DNA from: Diphasiastrum complanatum
Lineage: Eukaryota > Streptophyta > Lycopodiopsida > Lycopodiales > Lycopodiaceae
NCBI GenBank assembly: GCA_029204225.1
Contig: CM055097.1
Span: 57,990,519-58,054,518, forward strand
Length of the DNA: 64,000 bases
Direction of reading: 5' to 3'
This document shows positions 24,901 through 36,038 of the stretch, one piece after another. The position numbers and the translations under genes are program-made. Under the pieces are notes generated by a model that saw nothing but the letters and a program-made list of their open reading frames with translations, did not search any database and was not told the DNA's origin. Every line of letters starts with the position of its first letter. Positions within the stretch are counted from its first letter, which is position 1.

Positions 24901-25190
24901 CATCAACACTTTCCAAATTCTTATGGAGCAGATGACTACAACTAGCTCAATCATTGAAGATACCGATATTGTTATGACTCTATTATCGAGTCTTCTTGAG
25001 GCCTATGAGAATTGAGTCCTTACAATTTTGATCCAAGAGAAGATCATCCTTTCAAGAGTGATTTCATAACTTCAACAAGAGAAGGCCAGAAGATCTGCAA
25101 CCTCTTCAGGCACAGGTTTTTATCGTCAAGCTCTACATTTCAAAAATCAGAAGTTCAGATCCAGAAAGAAGAGCAATACGCAGTCAAGAT
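24900..25190 (+). pseudogene. Ty1/copia gag fragment (UBN2 region)
   Basis: The + strand reads INTFQILMEQMTTTSSIIED followed by TDIVMTLLSSLLEAYEN, then a stop and VLTILIQEKIILSRVIS. This is the core of copia gag between the UBN2 domain and the linker. About 90 codons remain. Confidence 0.7.
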
Positions 25191-26590
25191 CTATATCTTG
25201 GGCGCGAGACTCGGGATCGGGACGATCGGGAGCTGCACCGGGGATGGGTGGAGTACACGGAGCGCGTATGGCCTAGACCAGGTACATGTGATAAATTGCT
25301 TGGTAGCCTAAGTACTGCAGTAGTGACTGTAGTGTGCTCATTGCTAGTGTGTGAATTCGAGAGGACTTACATGTGCCATGTTTTTTCTTCTGCCAATAGG
25401 TCCGATGCTCACTAACATTGCATACCAGCTGCTAATCTTTGAGCGCTACCAGTTTCCTTTCGATGGAGAGCAGAGTCGGTGGAGGGAGGATCAGCTGAGG
25501 CCTGTTACATGGTGGGGCTACCATGGGCGCGGCACAGGTGACCTACGATGACTGGCCGAGAGAGTCCTTACACAGGACTGTTCAGCATGTAGAGTGGTTG
25601 AAATGCCATGAAATCCTACTTTAATGCTGCAAAATGAATTGGATCAGATCCTAAACTATACTACACTTGCATTAATTCACAAACAAGAAGTAGAAAACTA
25701 ATTAAAAAAGATAGCATTTTAGAAGTCCAAGAATCAAGAAACACACATTTCTTGATTCTTGGACACCCCAAGAACATCAAAAACTGGAATGTCAAGAATA
25801 TGCAAGATTTACATCACAAATCCAGCCTATTTAGTTTACTAATCCACAAGGAAATAAGAAATCTCCACAACCACACACAAAGGGAATGAAAGGGCAAGAT
25901 CATAAATGTATCACTCAAGAAACAAGAATGATCAAGGAGCTCAAGAACGCATCAAAAACTCATGGAAGATCTTCTCATTTCAACATGGATTAGATACATT
26001 TACAAAAGCTTCTCTTCTACAAAGAGGGAGTATCTTAAATAAGCAAGAGAGCTCCTTAGGTGGCATCCTAGTGGCATTTCCACATTACACAAATTACTAG
26101 TGGAATTATGCTCTCCACTAGATGTCACCATCAAAAGGTGGATCACTCTACTTTCTTTAAGAAGGGTCTACTTGCATTTATTACATTGCTTAGAAATACT
26201 AGTTCCTACATGGTCATTCCATCTTTCGGGATTAACCATGAGGCTTACATAGTTTCTACTTGATAGTATTAACTAGTATTCCTCGGCTCTCATACTCGGC
26301 TCTCAGTCTTCGTTCATCTCGTCTTCTTAGAGACCTCCTTGATCTAAGGTGAGAGGTGCTTGTGGGTAGCTCTGGCCGAGTATCTTGGGGATTCGTGAGA
26401 ATCAACCAACATCATCCCACCCCTAATGTGTTGCAGGACCCACTGCAACCCATATTGGACAATATTGCATTGCATTGGCATCTTTGATCAACACTTGGAA
26501 AAGCATAGATCCTCGTTTGCTTGCGTAAAACCAAGTGTTTATTTTTGTCGGCCTTCATAAAAAAAAACTGATATCTGCAATTTAACCAAA
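25191..26590. other. Mixed stretch, GC-rich patch then LTR-like sequence
   Basis: Bases 25195-25560 are markedly more GC-rich than their surroundings and read, in one frame, ETRDRDDRELHRGWVEYTER before a GT splice-like site at about 25281. This resembles a line in plant mobile-domain proteins but is too short to assign. The rest, including CTCGGCTCTCAGTCTTCG and GGCCGAGTATCTTGGGG near 26280-26390, looks like LTR sequence. No gene called. Confidence 0.3.
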
Positions 26591-27172
26591 ATGTCCTATT
26601 ATCTCAGATGGTTAACATCTTCAAAATTGGAGAGCTCCCAATAGCTTCACAACTCTGCATGATTGAGCGCTTCCCTTTTGTCTTTTTTGCATTTGCCATG
26701 GATGATTTCACTTCTGGTTTCTTGGCAAATTCTAACTTATGGGAGGTCTGTATCCTCCATATGCTTCTGGGTGTTCTTGTAGTTCTTTGCTCAGTCAAAG
26801 CCTCAATTTTGTCGACACTCTTTTTCTTGAAGAGAAGAGAAGAATCCTCGATTGGTAGGTTCTACAAGCCTTGGGTTAACAGTCTTCAAGGGAATGGACT
26901 CATCAACAAAAGGATGTTAGAAACAGATTTGGACGGATGGGTTGGTGACGGTAGGAAAACATAATGAAGGCTTGGTGGAAGGGTGAAGGAACTGATAGTT
27001 CTGCAGTTGCAGCCTTGGACCATTGCAATGTTGAGCTTTGACCACCACTTGCTGGGTGAGGAGCTCGCTTTATTCTGCAGGTTCACGGTTGTCTTCATCT
27101 TTTCTTTTTCTACAGCTCTTTCTTCCTTTGATCCATTACTTTTGGATCTCCCAACTGAACTTAAGACAAACT
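26590..27172 (-). other. Unrecognised minus-strand coding-like stretch
   Basis: Minus-strand frames read EKEKMKTTVNLQNKASS and, nearer 26800-26604, KKPEVKSSMANAKKTKGKRS ending at a stop. The basic, serine-rich text could be the 3' end of a spliced host gene or antisense noise, since a 118-codon frame is open on the other strand (26608-26964). No family recognised. Confidence 0.2.
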
Positions 27173-27325
27173 AAAGATGGTCTAAATAACTAAATACCCA
27201 TGGTTACACAAATCTTGACCTTTTGGGTCAAAGTAACCTGTGGATTAACTTCAGCATAGTCATTTATTTCTAACACCTTCCTTAAATGACAATGCAAAAA
27301 TTGAAATCTTCACTATGTAAGAAAG

Positions 27326-29643
27326 TCACCACGGTATTAAATTTAAGGCTTTGCAAAAATCTTCAAATCTGACTCTAGGCAATGCCTTAGTGAAGAGGTC
27401 CGCAATATTATCCTCGATAGGACAATACTCAAGTAAAATGTTGCCATCATAAAGTCTCTCCCCAACAAAGTGATAATGGATCTCGATGTGTTTCATCCTC
27501 GCATGAAAAATAGGATTCCATGCAATGGCAGTAGCACTTTGACTATCACTCAAGATAAGAGTGGCTGAGGGCTCGCCAAACTTCATGTCAACAAGTAGTC
27601 TTCTCAGCCATAAACACTCCGTTGTGGCTGAAAATATCGCTCTATGTACCGCCATACTGGAAGAAGTAGCAATAGTGGGCTACTTTTTGCTAGTCTTTGC
27701 TGTCCAACAGTTCCTGCAGGCTGATTTTGAACAACAGTGGGCGGTTCTTGATGAACATTAGGCTCTAAACTTGATGAGGTGTTGTGCAGTTTGAACCTGG
27801 TTAATTGCTGCCCCTTATCTCCAAAAATAGAAGATGGCACCAAATCTAGAAAATCTTCAACATTCACATTATGTGGGCTATGCCCCTTCAAGATATGAGG
27901 TGGGGCCACATCTAATGAATTCTTTTCATCAAAATCACATCACGACTAACAATAATCTTGTTAGTGCTCAAATTGAACAGCCTATAGCCTTTGCTTTCAC
28001 TACTATAGCCAACAAGAATGCATTTAACTCCTTTATCCTCAAGCTTTGTACGAAGTTTATTTGGAACAAAAGCATAAGACGTACAACCAAAATTGCAAAA
28101 GAGATTGAGGGCTTTTTTCCAAACCAAACTTCATAAGGAGTCAATACTTTCAATGTTTTAGTAGGACAACGATTGCGTATGTATGCTACCGTTATAATTG
28201 CTTCAGCCCAAAACTTGTGAGGCAGCCCCTTTGCTTTGAGCATGCAATGGGCCATCTCCATAAGTGTGTGATTCTTTCGCTCGGCAACACCATTTTGTTG
28301 AGGCATATTTGATGTAGAATTCCCTTCTCTCGAAGAAATGCACCAAACGTATTCGTAATGTATTCCCCTCCTCTCAGTACATAGGGTCTTCAAAGAATGC
28401 CCAAACTGATTTTCTACCATTGCTAGAAAATCTTTGAAATGTTGAAAAACTTCTGATTTAGCCTTCATAGGATAGATCCATGTAAAACGGAAAAAATATT
28501 CAATAAAAGTCACAAAATAAATGCACATTCCAATGGATTCGATCCTCATTGTACCACATACATCACTATGAACCAAATCAAATAATCAAGAACCCTTATA
28601 ATTCCATCAATTGGAAAAGTTTCCTTTGAAACTTTCCAAGTATGACCCCTCGCATACATGCCCTTTCGGCTGCTCAATAGTAGGAAAATATTCTACCATA
28701 TTAAATGTCTTTAGCTTTTTCAAACTTTGTTGAGATGTCCAAACCTTGCATGCCACAATTCAGCCAACTCCAATGATTGTGATGTAGAAGCAACAAGACA
28801 TATAGAGGGAATTTGTCGGCCATAAGTATCCATAATGAATAAGCCACCATGCATTGTTCTCAAGACAATAATCAAGAGTGATCTTTTTGGATCCTTGACA
28901 AGACACTTATCTTCTTTGAATTCAACAACAAGTTCTTGCTTCAACATAGTTGAAACGGAAAGAAAATTCTTCTTGATTCCCGGAACATAAAGCACATTCT
29001 TAATGTACTTTTCTTCACTATTAGGCAGAATGATGGCTACAAATCCAATTCCATGAATAGAGTAAGATGCATTATCCGCACATTGTACCTTACTTCCATT
29101 TTGCACTTTCACTAATTTAGTGAATGCTTCTTTGTGAGAAGTCATATGACGAGTGGCAGCACTATCAATCACCCATTCAATGGGCTGAAAATCAGCAACT
29201 TGCAAAACAGAATCTAAATTCCTCATAGATGTAGAAGTACTAGTTAAAGCAATATTAGACACAAAAGCATAGTCTTAGTTGAAGAGATCACCACTAGCTT
29301 CAAGCTCTTGCTCCAAAGTAGCAAGTGAAGCGCTAGTATCAATTCCTCTCCTCTTTCACAAGCTTCTTCTTACAATCCTTGATGAAGTGCCCATACTTCT
29401 TGCAATAATGACACTTACCTTTCTTCTTTTGAGTGTTGAATCTTGACCTCCAATGGGCTTTTGCTCATCCTTGGAAGGAGCCTGCCCCTTTCTTTTTGAA
29501 TTGCCTTTGCCCTTGCCTTTCGTGAAAAAAGCTTGATCTTGTTGAGTGTCACCCGCAAAATTTTGCCTCGTTTGCTCCTCTTGAAGAAGCAGCCCAACAA
29601 GTTCATCAAAGGAGAGTTGATGTCCCCTAAGAGAAACACTCAA
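27326..29643 (-). pseudogene. Ty1/copia element lacking reverse transcriptase
   Basis: Minus-strand order: gag end with LSFDELVGLLLQEEQTRQNF (29643-29356); protease WVIDSAATRHMTSHKEAF (normal D-S/T-G is D-S-A) and GAG-pre-integrase LWHARFGHLNKV (29262-28720); integrase VHSDVCG, YFFRFTWIY, PQQNGVAERKNHTLMEMA (28576-28200); the KCILVGYSSESKGYRLF block (to 27912). The text then jumps at about 27690 into RNase H (RAIFSATTECLWLRRLL, SDSQSATAIA, RMKHIEIHYHF, DLFTKALPR). The whole reverse transcriptase is missing between these points. Orientation is constant and the stops are few, so the deletion may be fairly young. Confidence 0.88.
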
Positions 29644-29649
29644 AAATGA

Positions 29650-31430
29650 AACTTAGAAATCAATTTTGATCTGATTCATTAGTATAAGCTCTAGATGTGA
29701 TGATGTAATTATTGTACAGTTTATTTGGTTTACTGTATATGCTTGTGATCAAGACGTGACCCGTTAGGATATATTGATTGGGCATAGCCGGCTACTTGGG
29801 TTAGCCGAGTAGCCATACGTAGGAAGAAATTAGCCTGGACATTGTATTTTTGAGTTCATCATGCTATACTCAGGGGCATGTGTTGGGTTTGTCAGTATAT
29901 GTGGCCATATTAAGTGGCATTTTGGGGAAATGCTCTCACAGGCATGATCGGCAGTGACATTGTTGAGTTAGGTGATAGCTGCATTGACACACACATCTGT
30001 AGCTTGGAAATTTCCCTTTCGAAGGAGAATATGGGCTAGCTTGGAGGTACATACAGTTTGGCGGTCACAGGTGATGAAAGTGCGAGGTGGTGCCGATTGG
30101 AAGCCATTGAGAAGGATAGCGGACTTGCATTGGACGAGCTGTGTGTAGCTGTGTGTGGGACAGGTAGAGGATGAAGAACGGGTCAATAATCACACGTTGG
30201 AGGCTCTTGATGAGTGGTGAATGTAATGATTTTGTGGTTTCACAATCGGTAAGTCAATTTTGATCAAGCCATTTTAGTTGTGGAGCAGTGTATCAGGTTT
30301 GTCATCGAAGAGATACACTTCAACTGCCTATTCTGGGTAAGTCAAGTCAGTTTGCCATATCAGAATTGCATCAAGGATGCGGATTCCAGTGATGACAGGG
30401 TGTAGATCATTGGGTTTGGGCCATGGAAGATCTCACAAGCTCACTTGGAGGGATATTGGCATGCACAGTCATGTGAGGGACTTGATGGTAGCTTCGAAGT
30501 TCACATCTCAGTGTATTCTCAGGGAGTGATTTGGAATCATTCATAGGAGCAGCTTGGAGCTAGCTTGGGGGAATACAGGTGGGCACTACAGGGTAGATGC
30601 CCAGATCTTTGTGATCAGGGATGACATTGGAATATCTGGTAGGGATAGCATTGCAAAATGACATAGGATGATTATCAAGGGACAGCTATTTCAGATTGGG
30701 CTTGTCTCTTTGGATGGACAAGACTTACAGGTGGAATTAATGATGGAAGTCACTACAAATGCAAGTGGGCAAAGCATATGTGAGAGCCAGCTCTAGTTTG
30801 GAGAGCTGATGGAGATCGCACGAGTTGTGATCGAAGGGCAAACACTGTGGTGAGTGTTTTGCTAGTGATCTACTGGAGGGGACACTGATGGTGAGGACTT
30901 CATGGTGTGCTCATTTGGGAGTACAGGTTGACATTACAGTAGGGGGCCAGTCTTTGGATATTGGCAGCAATGGAGAGGCATCTACCATCATGGGCGTGGA
31001 TAAGTTACCTAAAGCTTTCATGCATTTGGTTGTATTTGCAGGAGTCTAGGCTTGGCACAGGTGTTGGAATTTCTGTGGTACAGATTCTCAGGTGGTGAAA
31101 TCATGGGGAAGCCTAGAGGGAGTCACTCAGAGCCATATACCTCAGTATGATCAGGGAGACACTGGCCTCATGATCCCATGAGCAGCGACTCAGGGATATG
31201 CTTATGTTGACATGGTGTCAAGTGGCACATAGCCAGGGAGAGCGAGCAAATGCTAGGAGCCAGGTGGAGCAGGCGATGCTTTGGAGCTCGGCTTGTCTAG
31301 CAAGATGGTGACCAAGATTGGAGACATTAGGTGAGCATAGTATGTGGATGACAAGTCCATTGGGGTGGCAATCAAGGAGATGCTATAGCTGATTAGGTAT
31401 GATATGTCATTTGATGTATGGACAATGTTC
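29650..31430. other. Stretch without recognisable genes
   Basis: About 1.8 kb with no long frame on either strand and a G/T-rich + strand rich in GGCAT, GGGAT and TTGGAG words, unlike the AT-rich neighbours. It sits between copia gag pieces on both sides (29643 and 31440), so it may be an insertion into a copia element or its decayed gag. I cannot assign it. Confidence 0.4.
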
Positions 31431-31439
31431 TTCAGCTGG

Positions 31440-31589
31440 TGCATCATGTGGTGACCTAGGGATTCCTGCAACTATGTCCATGATTGCATTTAACTCAAGT
31501 AAGGATTCCATCCTCACTTTTCAGGTAGAGTAGTTTGATGAACTCAACCTATCATGAGTTTCTAGCATGATCCCACCATTGGATGCCAT
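31440..31589 (-). pseudogene. Ty1/copia gag N-terminal fragment
   Basis: From the ATG at 31589 the minus strand reads MASNGGIMLETHDRLSSSNY, a stop, then KVRMESLLELNAIMDIVAGI. This is the typical copia gag start. It is followed by unrelated text at about 31440. A primer-binding site lies upstream at 32735. Confidence 0.75.
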
Positions 31590-31599
31590 GAATATAATG

Positions 31600-32734
31600 A
31601 TTCTTCAACTTTTATGCTCTATCCTAATACACCTAACACTCACTTTCCTCTCAACAAATTATGTATAAGGAGATCTCAGAAGATCTAGGACCCTAAAACA
31701 CTTCTATCTTGAACCTAGCTAGTTTCCAAGCATAGAAAGGAAGATTGAAACACATGCAACACTTTGCACACACTAAGAATGGATTACAAACTCAAACCAA
31801 CCTGAACACACTCTTGCTTAAGCTCCCAAACTTTCTAGCAAGTGACCAAATCAAGTTACGATCTGAAGAGTTACTTGCATGCTTAGAAAATACACAAGAC
31901 TAGGCTGCCAAGAATACCTAGAATTGAACAAACTTGATCAACATATGATCAACACACTAAGATATTGATTCAACCTGTAAAAGCACATGTAAACCACACT
32001 TCTAAAAGTTTATAAACTCTAGCGAATGATAAATACAAGCTTTAGAGGTGAATGAAAGAGCACACTTAGTGAATCACAAGACTAGCTTCACTACTTGTCA
32101 AATCTTGGTGTTTAGATGTAGATCTAAGATCACTTAACATGAGAATGTTCCTCAAACTCTTAAGAACCTGAAAACACATTTGCATGATGGTAAAAATCTT
32201 CCATCAAATGCTTTAATCAAATTACATAAGGAGAGTTACTTACATGCTCAACAAAGTACACCGAAATTAATGCAAAAGATTGTTGACAATTTGTTCACCC
32301 AAAAGGGAATCTTTCATCCAAGTGGGAGCTTTGCTCAGCCTTTTGGAGAAATAAAAAATCACTTAAAGAGTATTTGTCATCCACTTAAGGAGGAGGTTCA
32401 TCCAGTTAAGGAGAGTGTTCATCCACAAAGGAGAGTGTCCATCCACAGAAGTGGAGATTGTCAACAATACATTGAATAGAACATTGTTAGTATTGAATAT
32501 GCACAAGCCTCACAATCAAAAAATGATTAGGTGTTATGATCTGATCCAAAATAGCTTCTTCTCAGCCTCTGATCTTCAATAGACCTGAAATATGCTTTTG
32601 ATCCACAAGTTCAACTCACAAAACAAAGGTTAGTAAGATTTGATCAATAGTGCAATGCATAATCATGCTAGAACTTGATCAAACATCCAAATATCACCAT
32701 AAATGGAAACCTCACTAAATATAGCAGCCAACTA
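31600..32734 (-). other. Copia leader region with a small minisatellite
   Basis: This lies between the primer-binding site (32735) and the gag start (31589) on the minus strand, as a 5' leader should, but is unusually long. On the + strand 32360-32450 holds about five units of the type TCATCCACTTAAGGAG, seen in translation as repeated H-P. The 99-codon + frame there is probably not a gene. Confidence 0.45.
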
Positions 32735-32746
32735 GCTCTGATACCA
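32735..32746 (-). other. Copia primer-binding site (initiator Met tRNA)
   Basis: The minus strand reads CACA then TGGTATCAGAGC, the classical 12-base complement of the plant initiator methionine tRNA, directly after an LTR end (..CA). The LTR would extend to higher coordinates and the gag start at 31589 is in the right direction. Confidence 0.85.
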
Positions 32747-33409
32747 TGTGAAAAAAGTGGATCTTGAATGGATCCAAACTCCCAAAATACTTGGCTAAGA
32801 TCTTTGCACAACAAGCTACAAAAGCCAGAAATGGCAAAGCATTCTAATGCTACCTTTGATACACCTGAACTTGACAAAGCATTCAAGAGACAAAAGAAAC
32901 TAATAAAAAGTACTGATGGCAGCCAAAAACAACAGCATACCAGCCCTACAACAGCAGCCTACCACTTTTGGAAACCTCTTAAGATCATACACAAAAGCTT
33001 GAAGACAATACACAAAGCAATGCTCTCAATGGAGGAAGAAACTATTGATCTCTATCAACAATACAATAAGTTTCTCCAACCTGTTCTCCACGAATTTCAG
33101 CCTAATATAAGTGAGAGAGATGACTCTCTCTCCTCTCTCTAAAACTTAGGACCCAATTTTAGGACACCAGTAGCCTAAAATAGCCAATTTTGGCCTATAT
33201 GTCCAAATAACATGATTTTGGTGTCATTTTTAAAGGTCCTGAAGCTTGGGACTTCTTTAATATGAAATATATATAAAATAAAAGTATCTAGGCCTCTTTC
33301 ACATGTGTGAAAGGTTAGATCCAAAACTATGTACCAAAATTGCCAATTTAGGCCTCAAACTAGCTAGGAAATGTTGACAATTTTCACATCTCTCTTTATA
33401 TAGCATCTC

Positions 33410-35126
33410 TTAATGTGTCTTTCCTCCAAGAGCAAGATGAGGGAGTGTATTGCGTAGATAATTGGCACAATTGATGGCCTCTCCCCACAAATCCTTAGGC
33501 AAGGATGTTTCAATTCTTAGAGCTTTGGGACATTCACATAGACCTCTATTCTTTCTCTTGACCACCCCAGTTGAGAAGGGAAATAGGCACAAGAATATTC
33601 TCTTTTGATTCCTTCTTGCTCACAAAATTCATGAAACTTGTTGGAGATATATCTCCACCACCATAACATCTCAAAGCTTTGATCTTAAAAGAGAATTGTT
33701 TTTCAACAAGAGCTTTGAATTTGAGGAAATATAAATCAAACACCATAGCTTTGGAAGATAGAAAATACAACCATGTTAATCTTATGTAGTCATCAATAAA
33801 GGTGACAAAACAAGTGGCTCCTCCCTTGCTTTTGCATAATGAGAAATGCACATCCGAGTGCACCAACTCCAATGGATGTTGAGTTTTGATAGAAGATCTT
33901 GGATATGGCATCCTATGTGACTTTGCAAGCGGCACATGCTTCGCAAGGCTTGATCTCCTTGGATAATGTCTTTGGCAGACAACACTTTGGAAGATGCAAT
34001 TTTCAAGGGAATACTCCCTACTCCTTCAATTTTGCATTCACAATCATCTGTAGTATATATAGATTTCTTGACTCCTTCATAAGGCATAAGAGTTGAAAAG
34101 GAATCCTTGGAGCTACACATATGAGAGAAAGCTCCACTATCAATATACCACATACCATCCTTTTTGAAAGGAGAAGAAGAGAAGCTTGGTACCATTAGAG
34201 AGCCTTCTCCATCATTTGCAATTGCATCACTTTCTCTCTCATTAGAGATGTTGGCTTGCTTGAATTGGTTCTTCTTTTTGAATCAATTTGTGGCATAATG
34301 GGCCTTATTGTCACAAAAGAAACATTTGATCTTCTTGAGAGGAATTCTCCTCCTCTCCATCTTTGTCCTTGTGTTTGACTTTGTCTTTGTCGAAGAATCA
34401 TTGGTGTTGACCTTTGCTCCTCCCTTTGGGCTTGTCTTTGACATATAAAGTTTGCCATATCCATCTTGGTTGATTGAGAGTTTGTCCATCTTCATAAGCT
34501 TGTTTTCTGGTCTACTAACTCTTCAGCAATAAGCACTCCTTAAAAGGCCTCCAAACTTGGTAGATCTTCCTTGATAGCATATGATTGGACAAAATTATCA
34601 AAATCATCCCTCAAACCACTGAGGATGACTTGCACTAGCTCAGTTTGATTGATGTTATCTCCAATGCATGCAAGCTCTCTATGGATGTCTTTGACTCTCA
34701 ATACATAATTGTAAGCACTCTCATCACTTCTTTGAAAACTTTGGAAGATTTGGTTCCTTTGAGTGAGGAGTCTAGAGGTATTCTTGGCCTAATAAATGGC
34801 TCCTTGGCTGAGGTGCAAGAACCAATATCTCTCAAAACTTCATTAAAAACATCCATCTTGATATATTGAAGAGCCATTCTAGCTCTTTTCTTGTACCTTT
34901 GAACTTCTTGAAGAAATTGAGGCTCCTCCTCAAGTCCAAGGACAATATCCATTACATCTTGGAGGATCAAAATCGACTCCATCCTTACCTTCCAAATAGA
35001 GTAATTGGAGGTAGTTAATCTCTCACTTGATTCCAAGAGGAAAGAACCCATGGATGCCATAAAAAGTTGAGAAGATGTCTTGTAATGGACCACAAAGTGT
35101 TGCTTCTCTCTCAATAATAGATCCAA
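33410..35126 (-). pseudogene. Ty1/copia gag, protease and integrase
   Basis: Minus strand: gag starts at MASMGSFLLESSERLTTSNY (about 35063) and continues with SIWKVRMESILILQDVMDI. The zinc knuckle CFFCDNKAHYATN (about 34300) has lost its last cysteine. The protease reads WYIDSGAFSHMCSSKDSFS (D-S-G intact). The integrase reads LELVHSDVHFSLCKSKGGAT, TWLYFLSSKA and, in another frame, VVKRKNRGLCECPKALRIET. It ends near 33400 before reverse transcriptase. At least four frame changes. Leader and primer-binding site lie upstream to 35760. Confidence 0.87.
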
Positions 35127-36038
35127 TAAAGGCGTGCTACCAACTATAATATGAGATCTTGCAACTTACTGTGAGATCTATCTCACTAGCTCCACCAATC
35201 TCTCTCAAACTATATCAAACTTTCAACCAAGGGTGAAGCAAAGAAAAAGTTTGGGTCAACCTTATTCAAGCATGTGGAAAGCACTCAAATCATTCACAAA
35301 AGTCTCAAATACAAGTGATTTGTATGAAACTATGTGGCTATGATCTCAAAAAATTGTCTAGATCTCAAGTAGACAAGATTGGCAAGTTTTTTCTTGAGTT
35401 TTTGGATCGAACAAGCAAGATATGAGTCAAACAAAATGTGTCCAAACAAGTTGGGTGCCCTACACACCTTGATTCAAAGGGCTATAACTTTTGACTGGCA
35501 CATCCAATTGATGTGAAACCTATCAAGCATAGATTTTGGATCATCTTGGAGGAGAACCACTTGGTCAAATTTGGCTGATCCTCACATGTGTCTATGAGCA
35601 CTGAAATCCGTACAGTACTAGGTTGAGTCCAATCAATGTGATTATGACCCCTCTTGATCCAAAAATCGCCTTGGTGGCTATGGAGATGATCTTGGTTTCA
35701 AGAAAAAATTTCCATCACTCTTGATGTATGCATGGATATCTTAGGTAAGCTCTGATACCATGTTAAATTTCAAATGTGTGGGACTCCCCAAAAGTGTCAT
35801 TATGATCTCCTAAGATGTGGTGATTGCACAAAGATCAAGCGTAGATTGAAATGCAAGATCTATCTCACAAATCTAAGGCAAGAGCACAATGAAACATGCA
35901 TATATCATTCACCAAAGTAGATGAAAAACCTAAGTACAAAAAAGCCTTGCTCTAGGGTAGAGAGAGAATCCAATCACCAATCCTCGAGTAGAGAGAGAAA
36001 GTCGACATAGCTCAAAATGTAGAAACTCTCATTAACTC
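35127..36038 (-). other. Copia leader and LTR, with primer-binding site at 35749-35760
   Basis: The minus strand at 35760-35749 reads TGGTATCAGAGC after an LTR end TTTAACA. A second, mutated version (TTGGTAGCACGCC) lies nearer the gag, at about 35117-35135. The remaining text to 36038 is LTR-like, with short CTCGAGTAGAGAGAG lines. No gene. Confidence 0.6.

Noticed and set aside
26604-27172. TPX2/WVD2-like microtubule protein on the minus strand
   Set aside because: Only basic, serine-rich composition supports it; no diagnostic motif could be read.
32180-32479. 99-codon + ORF with repeated His-Pro
   Set aside because: It is produced by a small minisatellite within a copia leader read on the opposite strand.
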